This document shows, piece by piece, positions 1-8,186 of a stretch of 64,000 nucleotides of DNA (positions are counted from its first letter, which is position 1; every line of letters starts with the position of its first letter). This DNA comes from Glutamicibacter arilaitensis Re117 (GTDB taxonomy: Bacteria; Actinomycetota; Actinomycetes; Actinomycetales; Micrococcaceae). The DNA is taken from positions 744,001 to 808,000 of the forward strand of contig NC_014550.1 in the NCBI RefSeq assembly GCF_000197735.1, read 5' to 3'. The notes beneath the pieces are model-generated. The model was not told where the DNA came from, ran no database searches, and saw nothing but the letters and a program-made list of their open reading frames with translations. Made by a program: the position numbers and the translations under genes.

Positions 1-290
1 GTGGGTTTTCAGCATGGAGATGATGTGACTCATTGATTTTGCTCCTTAGTCTCGATGGATACCGCGGACGCTACCACTTTGAGATCGTGAACTGAAGCCT
101 TTAAGCAACTTGTACAGTAGCGCAACAAACACGACCCCGCATGAGCGTCGGATACACAAATTTCAGCGATGGCGCATAGCCGTTTCCTTACCGTTAATGC
201 AGCATCGTTTCCAAGAGTGAGTATGTCTGCTGCCGGGGTATCGGAAAGGTTATGGATCGAGTCCACGAGCAGTACCACCGGTCAGCTTAA
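1..290. other. Left edge, no gene recognised
   Basis: No protein family is recognisable on either strand. An 82-codon open frame on the minus strand (30-278) has no recognisable domain and no convincing ribosome-binding site. A stop codon at 288-290 marks where the hsdR-like frame to the right begins, so this stretch is probably unrelated DNA joined to the hsdR fragment. Confidence 0.4.
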
Positions 291-635
291 GCACCGCCAA
301 GAACCGTAAATCTTGGTGCCGAGGAAGAAGAAATTTGCAACTATATAGCTTCTCGGGTCCAGGGTCCGGTGACTGCATACTTGGAAGCCCAGCGGGAGAA
401 GGAACTGGGCGAGATCATCGCTGTGGAGAATTTGAAGCCGGAAGAAACAGCCCAGTTCATCGATGCTGCGTTCCGTGAGGGAAGCATTCGGGCCTCGGGA
501 ACAGCGATCACCAAGGTCTTGCCTCCGGTGTCTCGTTTTTCAAAGGAGAAGAACCATGGGGAGAAGAAACGGCGGGTGGTGCAGAAGCTTGGGGAGTTCT
601 TTGAGAGGTTCTTTGGGTTGGTCTCGAAAAGATAG
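291..635 (+). pseudogene. hsdR: Type I restriction enzyme HsdR, C-terminal remnant
   Basis: The open frame from 291 to the stop at 635 encodes about 114 residues that match the extreme C-terminus of type I restriction-modification R subunits. Recognisable parts are the helix around LKPEETAQFIDAAFREGS, the segment ITKVLPPVSRF, and the final FFERFFGL. In the family this region docks the motor subunit to the methyltransferase. The nuclease and helicase domains (normally some 900 residues upstream) are absent, and the frame is closed by a stop at 288-290, so this is a remnant and cannot cut DNA. No hsdM or hsdS is visible. Recognition rests on remembered family sequence. Confidence 0.7.
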
Positions 636-803
636 GGATGGCTGAGGTCGGACGGTGGCGCACTGACCGTCCCATAATCGATCGTTTTTGACCAGACAAC
701 CAAGAACCAGGAATCCCCGGCGTATGACTGTTAGTTTCAATTGGCGGTTTATCACCGTTAAAAATGGAGCATCGCACAGCACCACCCACTTTGGTTTTAG
801 ATG

Positions 804-854
804 GTTGAAGGCGGGGCGCTAATTTCCCGGTGGAAATAGTGCCCCGCCTTCAAC
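804..854 (-). terminator. Large hairpin behind the metal ATPase gene
   Basis: A 14-bp perfect inverted repeat (GTTGAAGGCGGGGC at 804-817 and its complement at 841-854) encloses a second small hairpin (ATTTCC...GGAAAT, 821-836). It lies 17 bp beyond the stop codon of the ATPase gene and probably ends that transcript, although no long T-run follows. Confidence 0.55.
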
Positions 855-870
855 GGCAACGAAACCAGCG

Positions 871-2811
871 CTAATGCAGGACGTTGCCCGGCTGCTGGGT
901 GAGCTGCTTGCGGTGGATACGGGCAGCGCGAAGGCCGTTGGCAATCACGATGACTTCTGCGACCTCGTGAACCAGCACTACCGCGGCTAATCCAAGCACT
1001 CCGGTAATAGCCAAGGGCAGCAGGACAACGATGATCGCCATTGACAGGACGATGTTCTGATTCATGATCGCTCGGCCCCGTCGGGCATGGGACAAGGCTT
1101 GCGGGATCAGTCTCAAGTCATGGCCGGTGAAGGCTACGTCGGCTGATTCTATGGCGGCATCGGCACCGGTAGCGCCCATCGCAATCCCCACGGTAGCGCT
1201 AGCCAAGGCAGGGGCATCGTTGATCCCGTCACCGATCATCCCTGTAGGAACCTGCTGCACCGACGAAGCGATTTCACGGGCCTTGTCTTCAGGTCGCAGT
1301 TCGGCATGAACGGTGTCTATACCGGCGATTGAAGCCAGCGCGTGGGCAGTACGGGAGTTATCGCCGGTGAGCATCACCACGTCGATTCCCTGGTTATGCA
1401 GGTCTCGAATTGCCTCGGCCGCTTCAGGGCGTAGTTCATCGCGCACGCCGATCACGCCAATGACCTGCTCTGCACGGGTGACCATGACGCAGGTTTGCCC
1501 GGAGGCCTCCATGGATTCAACAGCGGAAGCAAGCGATCCTGGGGCAATCCATCGAGGACTGCCGACCCCGACCTGAACACCATCCAGGACGCCGGTAATG
1601 CCGTGTCCTGGCTCTTCGTTAACCGCCGCTGCCTCCGGGATCGCGGGTACTGCTGCGGTGATGGCCGTAGCTAGAGGGTGGGTGCTGTGCTGTTCCAGGG
1701 CGGCAGCAACGGCGAGCACCTCTTCGCGAGTCGCATCATCAACGGTCTGGACTTGCGTGACCACTGGCTGATTGCGTGTGAGTGTTCCAGTTTTATCTAC
1801 CGCGATGCGGCGCAGGGAACCAAGCCGTTCGAAGGCTGCTCCGCTTTTGATGATGACACCGAACTTGCTGGCAGCTCCGATGGCGGAAACAACGGTGACA
1901 GGAACGGCGATGGCCATCGCGCAAGGCGAGGCTGCGACCAGCACGATCAGTGCGCGGGTGATCCAGGTTTCGGGATCGCCGAAGATCGCTCCAAGCACAG
2001 CAACCAGTACGGCCAGGACGATGACACCGGGAACCAGCGGGCGGGCAATGCGGTCAGCGAGCCGTGCCCGTTCGCCACGTTCCGACTGGGCTTGCTCGAC
2101 CAGGCTCACCAACGTGGTCAGGGAGTTGTCCGTGCCGTTTGCCGTTGCAGTGACTACTAGCGCGCCGGATGAATTGATGGAACCAGCAGCAACCTGGTCG
2201 CCTACGGTTACTTCCACGGGAATTGATTCCCCCGTGATAGCGGAGGTGTCCAAGCTGCTTGATCCTTGGCTGACCACGCCATCGGTTGCCAAGCGTTCAC
2301 CAGGCTTCACGCGCAGGGCATCGCCAATCTTGATCTCTGCAGCACTGACTGTGACCGGTATGCCGTCACGGATGACGGTGGCCGTTTCCGGGACGAGCTT
2401 CAACAAAGAGCGCAGGCCCGAGCGTGCCCTGTCCATGGCTTTGTCTTCCAGGGCTTCGGCAATGGAATACAGGAATGCCAGGGCTGCGGCTTCTTCGACA
2501 TAGCCGAGGATGACCGCGCCGGTGGCGCTGATGGCCATCAGCAGCCCAATGCCGAGTTTCCGTTTCGTGAACAGTTTTTGAAGGGCACCGGGAACAAAGG
2601 TAAAAGCGCCCAGCAGTAGGCCGATCCAAAACAGCACCAAGGCCACGATGGCGGCGCTTTCGCCGTGGGTGCTCCATTCAAGGACGAGCCCAGCGAGGAA
2701 GAAAACGCCTGAGGCTATGGGGACGAGCACGTGCCAATCCCGCCACCAGGGCAGTTCCTCTTCGAATTCTTCGGTGGGTTCCGGTGAATCGCAACCGCAG
2801 GCGGAACTCAT
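871..2811 (-). CDS. Heavy-metal-transporting P1B-type ATPase (CmtA/CadA-like)
   Basis: Inner-membrane pump predicted to use ATP to export a soft or transition metal ion such as Cd, Pb, Zn or Co. Visible motifs in order: several N-terminal membrane helices, the TGES phosphatase loop (ITGESIPVEV), the metal-site motif SPC (AASPCAMAI) where many family members have CPC, the phosphorylation site DKTGTLT, the HP motif (QHSTHPLAT) and the hinge MIGDGINDAPAL. There is no N-terminal HMA domain; a short CGC cysteine cluster near the start may replace it. The last helix has HEVAEVIVI rather than the HEGGT type, so the metal cannot be assigned with certainty. The start codon overlaps the stop of the upstream cmtR-like gene by 4 bp, so the two are translationally coupled and CmtR-controlled. 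Confidence 0.88.
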   Translation of the reverse strand: MSSACGCDSPEPTEEFEEELPWWRDWHVLVPIASGVFFLAGLVLEWSTHGESAAIVALVLFWIGLLLGAFTFVPGALQKLFTKRKLGIGLLMAISATGAVILGYVEEAAALAFLYSIAEALEDKAMDRARSGLRSLLKLVPETATVIRDGIPVTVSAAEIKIGDALRVKPGERLATDGVVSQGSSSLDTSAITGESIPVEVTVGDQVAAGSINSSGALVVTATANGTDNSLTTLVSLVEQAQSERGERARLADRIARPLVPGVIVLAVLVAVLGAIFGDPETWITRALIVLVAASPCAMAIAVPVTVVSAIGAASKFGVIIKSGAAFERLGSLRRIAVDKTGTLTRNQPVVTQVQTVDDATREEVLAVAAALEQHSTHPLATAITAAVPAIPEAAAVNEEPGHGITGVLDGVQVGVGSPRWIAPGSLASAVESMEASGQTCVMVTRAEQVIGVIGVRDELRPEAAEAIRDLHNQGIDVVMLTGDNSRTAHALASIAGIDTVHAELRPEDKAREIASSVQQVPTGMIGDGINDAPALASATVGIAMGATGADAAIESADVAFTGHDLRLIPQALSHARRGRAIMNQNIVLSMAIIVVLLPLAITGVLGLAAVVLVHEVAEVIVIANGLRAARIHRKQLTQQPGNVLH

Positions 2812-3176
2812 GCTTGCTCCTCGTGTTCTCGATCGGCGCTGGTGGCGCAGTCAGGGCAGGAAGAGTCCAGGCAAGGTACTTGATCATCGACGGCCAACGT
2901 CACGTCAACCAGGGCGCTCAGGGCGGTGGTGAGGTGAGGATCGGTGATTTCGTACCGGGTTTTGCGGCCTTCCATTTTCGCCACGACAATTCCGCAGCCG
3001 CGCAGGCAGGTCAGATGGTTTGAAACGTTCGCACGGCTCAGCCCCAAGATTTGGGCAAGTTCCGCTGGGTATCCGGGTTCGTGCAGCAAGGACAGGAGGA
3101 TGCGTGACCGGGTGGGGTCGGCCATGGCACGGCCAAGCCGGTTCATCGCAGCGATCCGTGATTCAATGTTCATCAT
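2808..3176 (-). CDS. cmtR: ArsR/SmtB-family metal sensor, CmtR-like repressor
   Basis: A 122-residue winged-helix repressor that closely resembles mycobacterial CmtR, the Cd/Pb sensor. The N-terminal half contains RLGRAMADPTRSRIL and the recognition helix LSRANVSNHLTCLRGCG. CmtR binds metal through a cysteine in CLRGCG and one nearer the C-terminus; here CLRGCG is conserved, and extra cysteines sit in the tail (VPCLDSSCPDC), a cluster absent from the mycobacterial protein that may alter metal choice. It is the first gene of a two-gene operon with the ATPase and should repress its own promoter until metal is bound. Two consecutive ATG codons mark the start, 5 bp from a perfect palindrome. Confidence 0.88.
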   Translation of the reverse strand: MMNIESRIAAMNRLGRAMADPTRSRILLSLLHEPGYPAELAQILGLSRANVSNHLTCLRGCGIVVAKMEGRKTRYEITDPHLTTALSALVDVTLAVDDQVPCLDSSCPDCATSADREHEEQA

Positions 3177-3180
3177 ACGA

Positions 3181-3191
3181 TGTACTGTACA
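3181..3191. promoter_or_regulatory. Candidate CmtR operator
   Basis: TGTACTGTACA is a perfect 5-1-5 palindrome 5 bp upstream of the cmtR start codon, with a related GTACT half-site at 3201-3205. Its position fits an autorepressor binding site over the promoter. Assignment is by position and symmetry only. Confidence 0.55.
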
Positions 3192-3227
3192 GCACTTGAT
3201 GTACTAGTGGCACCGCCCAAAATCGGT

Positions 3228-3344
3228 CGTTTTCGGGTCGTCTTGCCTGGCACTCACTTTTCCAGTGACACGCTGCGGCGAGGCGGCCCGAAACTTATGC
3301 CCGGAACCAAAACCAACCGAAACTATCTATATACCGTTTTCGGG
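3228..3344 (+). promoter_or_regulatory. Promoter region of the Fic module with a direct repeat
   Basis: The 10-mer CGTTTTCGGG occurs at 3228-3237 and again at 3335-3344. A TAAAAT box at about 3353-3358 precedes the antitoxin gene. Toxin-antitoxin operons are usually autoregulated, so the repeats could be operator sites. Function is inferred from position only. Confidence 0.3.
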
Positions 3345-3391
3345 CGATTTGGTAAAATGGAGTAGGACGATTTTCTTGGAAGGAGCCGGTG

Positions 3392-3637
3392 ATGGCCGAG
3401 AAGTTTGATATTGAGGAACGGTGGCCGGAACTGTTTGCGCAGCTCGACGCTAACCAGCGCAATGCGGTTCGGCAGTCGCTGGCTGCGGCCTGGCATGAGG
3501 GATGGGTTCCGAACCGCGAGGACGTTGAGAATTTGACTGACGAGGCCCGTGGCGTGATCGATGAGGCGGAGTATTTGCGTCGTGTTGACGCGGCGGCTGA
3601 GCGTCATCGGTCCGGTGCTCATGTGGTGGCTAAGTGA
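3392..3637 (+). CDS. VbhA-like antitoxin of a Fic toxin
   Basis: An 81-residue helical protein with an AGGAG ribosome-binding site 6 bp before the chosen ATG (a GTG three bases earlier is too close). It resembles VbhA, which blocks the ATP site of its Fic partner with a helix carrying a (S/T)xxxE(G/N) motif. Here the helix reads AVRQSLAAAWHEGW: the inhibitory glutamate and following glycine are present, but the serine/threonine position appears to be alanine. The C-terminal part (EARGVIDEAEYLRRVD) is the usual VbhA-type tail. The stop codon overlaps the GTG start of the toxin gene by 4 bp, the normal arrangement for this pair. Confidence 0.78.
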   Translation: MAEKFDIEERWPELFAQLDANQRNAVRQSLAAAWHEGWVPNREDVENLTDEARGVIDEAEYLRRVDAAAERHRSGAHVVAK

Positions 3638-4434
3638 CGGAATTTGATACTTGGGAGTCGTATTTCTATCCTCCGCCGGATCATACGACGATGCGGAATC
3701 TGCTTGGTGAGCGTGACCCGGCGGTGTTGGCCCAGAAAGAGTATGGTCGCACTGCTTGGCGACAGCGTCAGCTCAACGCTGATCCCTCCCTGGTTGCTCA
3801 CTCGTACGATGCTGAGCACCTGCGTGCGATCCATCGGCACTTGTTCCAGGACGTTTATGAGTGGGCGGGGGAGTACCGCACTCAGAACATGCTTAAGAGC
3901 GGAACGATGCGCGGCTTTGCTGATGTGTATTCGGGCGAGATCGATCGCTACCTGGCTGATGCTCAGCGTTTGGTGGCGCAGACCGATTGGGGCCGGTTGG
4001 ACCGTGAGCAGTTCGGTGTTGCGGCGGCCAATGTTTTCGCTCATGTGAATCAGGCCCATCCATTCCGGGAAGGCAATGGGCGCTCCTCAAAAGTGTTCCT
4101 GGAACATGTGGCCCAACAGTCCGGTTTTACGTTGGATTATGCGCGGGTGAGCCCGCAGGTGTGGAACCAGGCGTCAGAGTTCAGCCGCCCGGATATTGGC
4201 CAGTACGACGTGGTTCCTGATTCGCTGGTGCCGGTGTTCCGGCACATCGCGGTTGAGCGGACTGCGACGGCAACGCCAGGGGTCGACCCGGCGGCACTGG
4301 CCCACTCACCACTGAGCGCCAGTTATCCCAAGACACCGAGCCGGAGCGCTCCTACGGGGCAGCAGTCCCCGCCCCGCGGCACTGCTCGGCCTGGGCGCGG
4401 CTATGGCACCAACGGACCAGGAGTAGGACGATGA
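3634..4434 (+). CDS. Fic-family toxin (AMP-transferase)
   Basis: A 266-residue Fic protein expected to modify a target protein with AMP or another nucleotide group; relatives such as VbhT and FicT modify DNA gyrase and topoisomerase IV. The active loop HPFREGNGRSSK begins at about H142 and keeps the catalytic histidine, the acidic metal ligand and GNGR. The last arginine of the usual HxFx(D/E)GNGRxxR is lysine here. Upstream helices contain IHRHLFQDVYEWAGEYRT, typical of the Fic core. The last 50 residues are a proline/serine-rich, low-complexity tail. GTG start overlapping the antitoxin; its own stop overlaps the resolvase start by 4 bp, so all three genes form one operon. Confidence 0.88.
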   Translation: MTEFDTWESYFYPPPDHTTMRNLLGERDPAVLAQKEYGRTAWRQRQLNADPSLVAHSYDAEHLRAIHRHLFQDVYEWAGEYRTQNMLKSGTMRGFADVYSGEIDRYLADAQRLVAQTDWGRLDREQFGVAAANVFAHVNQAHPFREGNGRSSKVFLEHVAQQSGFTLDYARVSPQVWNQASEFSRPDIGQYDVVPDSLVPVFRHIAVERTATATPGVDPAALAHSPLSASYPKTPSRSAPTGQQSPPRGTARPGRGYGTNGPGVGR

Positions 4435-5105
4435 GCCATGTTATTGGATACGCGCGGGTGAGCACCAGGGAACAGAATCCCGAGGCCCAGGAAGCGGAGC
4501 TGCGAGCGGCCGGGGCAGCCCGCGTTTATGTTGATCACGGTGAGTCCAGCCGGTTCGAGGACCGGCCGCAGTGGATCGCCTGCCTGGACCATCTGATGGA
4601 TGGCGATACCCTCATCATTCGCGCGCTAGATCGCATCGCGGGCAGCGAACTGATGGCGATTGAAATCATCCGGGACTTGGGCCGCCGCGGCGTACACATT
4701 AAGAGCCTTACCGAGCCCTTCCTGGATGTTGATACGTCCACGCCTATGGGTGAGGCCATTGTGGGCATCATGGCCGTGCTGGCCCAGCTTCGCATCTCGA
4801 CGATTCGAGAAAACACGCGGCGCGGTTTGGCCCACGCGCGAGCCCAGGGCCGTGTCGGCGGACGCCCGTCGGTGATGACAGTGGAGCGGACCGAAGCCGC
4901 GGTGAAAATGCGCGCCGAGGGGCAGAGTATCGCGCACATCGCCAAGGTGCTCGGTGTCGGGTCGTCGTCCGTGTCCCGGGCACTGGCCCGCATCGAAGAT
5001 GAACGCGCAGCGTTCACCTCGATTGTTGATGGAGTCCTGTCCGATCACGTACCCGACGGGGCACCGCTTGACGGTTCAGACCAAACTTCTGCCTCCCCCC
5101 GATAA
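4431..5105 (+). CDS. Serine resolvase/invertase-family recombinase
   Basis: A 224-residue small serine recombinase. The N-terminal catalytic domain opens with IGYARVSTREQNPEAQ, where the serine of RVST is the nucleophile. The region that normally reads LDRLGRS is LDRIAGS here. A long connecting helix (AVLAQLRISTIRENTRRGL) leads to a C-terminal helix-turn-helix (IAHIAKVLGVGSSSVSRAL) that reads DNA. Such enzymes resolve plasmid multimers or Tn3 cointegrates at res sites, or invert DNA. Being in an operon with a Fic toxin-antitoxin pair suggests a plasmid-maintenance module. The large inverted repeat starting 11 bp downstream is a possible substrate or terminator. Confidence 0.88.
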   Translation: MSHVIGYARVSTREQNPEAQEAELRAAGAARVYVDHGESSRFEDRPQWIACLDHLMDGDTLIIRALDRIAGSELMAIEIIRDLGRRGVHIKSLTEPFLDVDTSTPMGEAIVGIMAVLAQLRISTIRENTRRGLAHARAQGRVGGRPSVMTVERTEAAVKMRAEGQSIAHIAKVLGVGSSSVSRALARIEDERAAFTSIVDGVLSDHVPDGAPLDGSDQTSASPR

Positions 5106-5115
5106 ATGCCGACCT

Positions 5116-5200
5116 GCACACCACAGACCCCCGTCCAGGGTGCGGCGTAGCCGCATCACGCAGTGACGCGAAGCGCCCTTGACGGGGGTCTGTGGTGTGC
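5116..5200. repeat. 25-bp inverted repeat with nested hairpin
   Basis: GCACACCACAGACCCCCGTC plus five more bases (5116-5140) is repeated in inverted form at 5176-5200 with one mismatch. The 35-bp loop holds a second perfect hairpin, TGCGGC-GTA-GCCGCA (5141-5155). It lies between the resolvase gene and the mobilization genes. It could be a terminator, a resolvase or replication site, or part of a transfer origin; the sequence alone does not decide. The following 200 bp (5201-5401) show no gene. Confidence 0.6.
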
Positions 5201-5401
5201 AATCATTTGGGCATCGGGGGGAGGGGAACCACCACCACCGAGACCGTGCACGGGCCGCGATATTCTCACTGCAACATATCGACGTAAAGGTGACTTGCGG
5301 CCGGTGTGCGGGCGGTCAGCCAGGGTCCCGCTGTCCACTTGTGGGCGGGACAAGACCGGAGGAAATATCTTGTGCCGTCCACAGGTGGTCAGGGGGCTAG
5401 A

Positions 5402-5797
5402 TTACGAACCCGACGATGATTCTTCGACGCCCTGTGGGGCGTCTTTTTCATCGGAAACTGAATCGGTCTGCGCGGCAGACTTCTGCCCAGTTTTACGTGT
5501 GGAACGGCGACGGGCGCGAACCTTCTTGTCCGGCTCGGCGTAGCCGATTTTCCGCAACTCCTCGACTGACCATCCGGCCGTTATTGCGGCGTTGAACGCC
5601 TTGACGTCCTCGCGCTCGGCATCACCAACTCGTTTCGCAATTTGGGCTTGAAGCTCGGCAAGTTCTCGGGCCGTCTCCTCGCGCACATCTGCGAGACTTT
5701 GGCGCGCTTCTCCAACCAAGCGGATGGCGCTAATTCGATCTTCCTGGGCACGCCGCGCGCGCTCCACTGCTTCTTCAATACTCGGTTCCTTAGCCAT
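5402..5797 (-). CDS. Plasmid-type coiled-coil protein, unknown function
   Basis: About 131 residues from the ATG at 5797 (MAKEPSIEEAVERARRAQ); an upstream in-frame extension looks non-coding. The N-terminal two thirds is a charged coiled coil (Glu/Ala/Arg heptads). It is followed by AFNAAITAGWSVEELRKIGY, then a very basic RARRRSTRK segment and an acidic Ser-rich tail. The helix-plus-basic pattern suggests a DNA- or relaxosome-associated protein. A broken relative with the same AFxAAxxxGWxxxELxKIG pattern lies at 21185-21332 in this window. It sits convergent to the resolvase and divergent from mobC. No named family is recognised. Confidence 0.6.
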   Translation of the reverse strand: MAKEPSIEEAVERARRAQEDRISAIRLVGEARQSLADVREETARELAELQAQIAKRVGDAEREDVKAFNAAITAGWSVEELRKIGYAEPDKKVRARRRSTRKTGQKSAAQTDSVSDEKDAPQGVEESSSGS

Positions 5798-5940
5798 GCT
5801 TTCATCGTACGGAAGATGCACGGGCGCGTCGATGTTTCGTCGGCGTAAAGTAGAAGTCGCGGCGGAGCCGCAACCGATCGCGTCTGCCAACGCGAGAAAA
5901 TGGAAACGGTTTCCCGAACGGAGGAACGGAGCAAGCTATA

Positions 5941-6025
5941 GACTTAGGTTTCCTAAGTCGCTTTGTCCTCGACTTCGTGTCGAGGATGGGGCACACTGGA
6001 AGTGTGGTCCCCGCACAGGGCGGGG
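5941..6025. promoter_or_regulatory. Hairpin array upstream of mobC, candidate oriT
   Basis: Four inverted repeats lie in 85 bp: GACTTAGG-TTT-CCTAAGTC (5941-5959), TCCTCGAC...GTCGAGGA (5966-5986), CACAC...GTGTG (5992-6006) and CCCCGC...GCGGGG (6009-6025). Transfer origins of MOBP plasmids are commonly such repeat arrays next to the mobC-relaxase operon. No nick site is identified, so this is a positional inference. Confidence 0.4.
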
Positions 6026-6057
6026 TCGCTGCGTTGGGCCGAAAGAAGGTGATCGGG

Positions 6058-6459
6058 TTGGGTGACGAACAGACTCCCGCAGGTCGCTTGTTCGCGCGCC
6101 GACGTCGTGCCAACGTCGAAGGCGGTCGGCAGCACCATCACAAGGTGAAGGTGACGCCGGAGGAAGAAGGCATGCTGCTTCGGCTGGCCGAGGCGCAGCA
6201 CGTGACCATCCCTCGCCTCCTCGTTGAGTCGGCTCTGGCATCGGAGGCGTCCGAGACTCCCACGGAACGAAAGCAGGCGATGGCGGAACTGTTCGCATTG
6301 CATCGTCTGTTGGCGGCCATTTCCAACAACGTGAACCAGATCGCTCGACATGCGAATGCCACCGGCGAGGTGCAGCCTGCTACCGTTTCAACGTTGGCTA
6401 AGGTTCGTGAAGTTGCCGAACGTATTGATGCGGCAATTGATGGGTTGAGCTTGTCATGA
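6058..6459 (+). CDS. mobC: MobC-like relaxosome accessory protein
   Basis: A small basic protein that would bind the transfer origin and help the relaxase nick DNA. The signature AAISNNVNQIARHANATGE near residue 95 is the MobC-family motif. The N-terminal part carries RRRRAN and a VKVTPEEEGMLLRLAE ribbon-helix-helix-like segment. The TTG at 6058 is preferred because AGAAGG lies 8 bp upstream; a GTG at 6049 in the same frame is possible. The stop overlaps the relaxase start by 4 bp, giving a coupled mobC-relaxase operon directly behind the hairpin array. Confidence 0.78.
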   Translation: MGDEQTPAGRLFARRRRANVEGGRQHHHKVKVTPEEEGMLLRLAEAQHVTIPRLLVESALASEASETPTERKQAMAELFALHRLLAAISNNVNQIARHANATGEVQPATVSTLAKVREVAERIDAAIDGLSLS

Positions 6460-8171
6460 TGCCGAACATTGTGCGTGGTGATCGCATGGCCGGTTTGATG
6501 ACTTACCTGGCTGGTCCGGGGCGTTCCAATGAACACACTGAACCGCACCTTGTAGCCGGTGATCCGGCCGTGATGGCTTGGCACGATGATGCTGAGTTGA
6601 GTCGTGATGCTGCTCTGGCAATTGCTCGACACCTCGACCGTCCGCGCAAGGCCTACGAGGTAGAAGTTAACGGCGGTCACGTCTGGCATTGTTCCCTGTC
6701 GCTGCGTGCCGATGAAGGTGCGCTGTCCGATGAAAAGTGGAACGAGATTGCCAGCGACTTCGTGAAGGCCATGGGCTTCGACGACAACGAAGGAACCAAG
6801 GCACCGTGCCGCTGGGTTGCCGTTCATCACGGAGTGTCAAAGAACGGCAACGACCACATACACCTGGCCGTGAATCTGGTCCGCGAGGATGGCACCAAGG
6901 CCTCTGTCCATAATGACTTCCGCCGCGCGCAGGCCGCCGCGCGTGCTCTTGAAGTAGAGCATGGTTTGGAACCGTTGGAATCTGCCCAGGCTCAACGCGC
7001 TACCCGCGGTTATGACCCTGCCGAACGCGAAGCCCAGGCACGTTCCCGCGCCCGGGCAAAGTACGAACGTACCCGTGCCAAGCAGGGCACAAAGTCTCCA
7101 TCGTGGGAGAACCTTTCCGGGGCCGACCGTAAGGCGCACATCGCTGCCGAGCTGCGCACTGACCAGCCTCGTTTCCTACTGTCTTTGAAGGTGCGGGCCG
7201 CCTCGACTGCAAGTAACAGTGAAGCGGAATTCGTGCGCCGCATGCGCCGTGACGGTCTGCTGGTTCGCGCTCGGTTTGCCGACGGACGAAGCGACGTTGT
7301 GACTGGCTATTCGGTGGCAGAACGTCCCGAGGCCGGAGAACGGCCGATCTGGTACGGCGGGGGACACCTTGGCCGTGATCTGACGCTGCCACGGTTACGT
7401 GATGGCTGGCCCGATACTCCCACCGGAGCAACCGAGGCCGCGGCCGAATGGAACGCTGCGAAGCGCGGCCGCCGCGTGGTCGCTCCGGGCCGCGAAGCAC
7501 ACGAACCCAATCCGGAATTGTGGGATCAGCGCAACGCTGAACTGCGTGAGCTGGTGGACCGGCTGCGCGCTGTTCCAGTCGATGACCGTGACACCTGGGC
7601 GACCGTGGCACGCCAAACCTCCGGTGCCTTGGCCGCCTGGTCTAACGCGACCGAGAGCACGCCCGGAGACCTCGCTGCCGCTGCCGAAGCGCTGTCTCGT
7701 TCCGCGCAAACGTATGAACGTACCGTAAGCCCCCAAAAGGCCGGCACCGTTGCCCTGTCCGGTACAGCGATGCTCTTGGCTAGCGCCGCCCATGGGGGAC
7801 AGGGCACTGTCGCCCAGGCGGCAATGGTGCGCCAGCTCTTGCGTCTGACCCAGGCAGTGCATGACGCCTGTGTGGCTGGCAAGCAAGCACGGCAAGCGAA
7901 GCTGTTGGCTGAGGACACTCGCGCGCGGCTGGTCCGCGTTCGTGATGCCATGCCTCAGGTGCCTACTACGGCCAAGGGCAACGGCGGTGCCACGGCAACC
8001 ATTGAACGTCCGCGCACGCTCGATCCCGAGGCGCAGGCCATGCTTGACCGGTTGCATGCTGGGCAGGGTAAGCCCGCCAGCGCGGCGGCTTCACCCATCC
8101 CCAACAAGATCGAGCCAGCCAAGACCCATCAGACCACCAAGCCGGGTACGGACCGCGGCCCGGAACGATAG
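6456..8171 (+). CDS. Relaxase / mobilization nuclease (MOBP-like)
   Basis: A 571-residue relaxase expected to cut and covalently hold one strand at oriT through a tyrosine near the N-terminus (LMTYLAGPG). The metal-binding histidine motif is clear as VAVHHGVSKNGNDHIHLAVN, the HxxxxxxxxHIHxxxN pattern of Relaxase (PF03432) proteins. The C-terminal half is charged, alanine-rich and partly helical, with no primase or helicase motif recognised. It overlaps mobC and is followed 15 bp later, after an AAAGGGGG ribosome-binding site, by a coiled-coil gene. With a coupling protein but no type IV secretion ATPase in view, the element appears mobilizable rather than self-transmissible. Confidence 0.88.
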   Translation: MMPNIVRGDRMAGLMTYLAGPGRSNEHTEPHLVAGDPAVMAWHDDAELSRDAALAIARHLDRPRKAYEVEVNGGHVWHCSLSLRADEGALSDEKWNEIASDFVKAMGFDDNEGTKAPCRWVAVHHGVSKNGNDHIHLAVNLVREDGTKASVHNDFRRAQAAARALEVEHGLEPLESAQAQRATRGYDPAEREAQARSRARAKYERTRAKQGTKSPSWENLSGADRKAHIAAELRTDQPRFLLSLKVRAASTASNSEAEFVRRMRRDGLLVRARFADGRSDVVTGYSVAERPEAGERPIWYGGGHLGRDLTLPRLRDGWPDTPTGATEAAAEWNAAKRGRRVVAPGREAHEPNPELWDQRNAELRELVDRLRAVPVDDRDTWATVARQTSGALAAWSNATESTPGDLAAAAEALSRSAQTYERTVSPQKAGTVALSGTAMLLASAAHGGQGTVAQAAMVRQLLRLTQAVHDACVAGKQARQAKLLAEDTRARLVRVRDAMPQVPTTAKGNGGATATIERPRTLDPEAQAMLDRLHAGQGKPASAAASPIPNKIEPAKTHQTTKPGTDRGPER

Positions 8172-8186
8172 GAAAGGGGGCCGATC

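Noticed and set aside
30..278. 82-codon open frame on the minus strand at the left edge
   Set aside because: No recognisable domain, no clear ribosome-binding site, and unusual cysteine-rich composition; not strong enough to call a gene.
291..635. Functional type I restriction system
   Set aside because: Only the last 114 or so residues of HsdR remain, and no hsdM or hsdS is present in the window.
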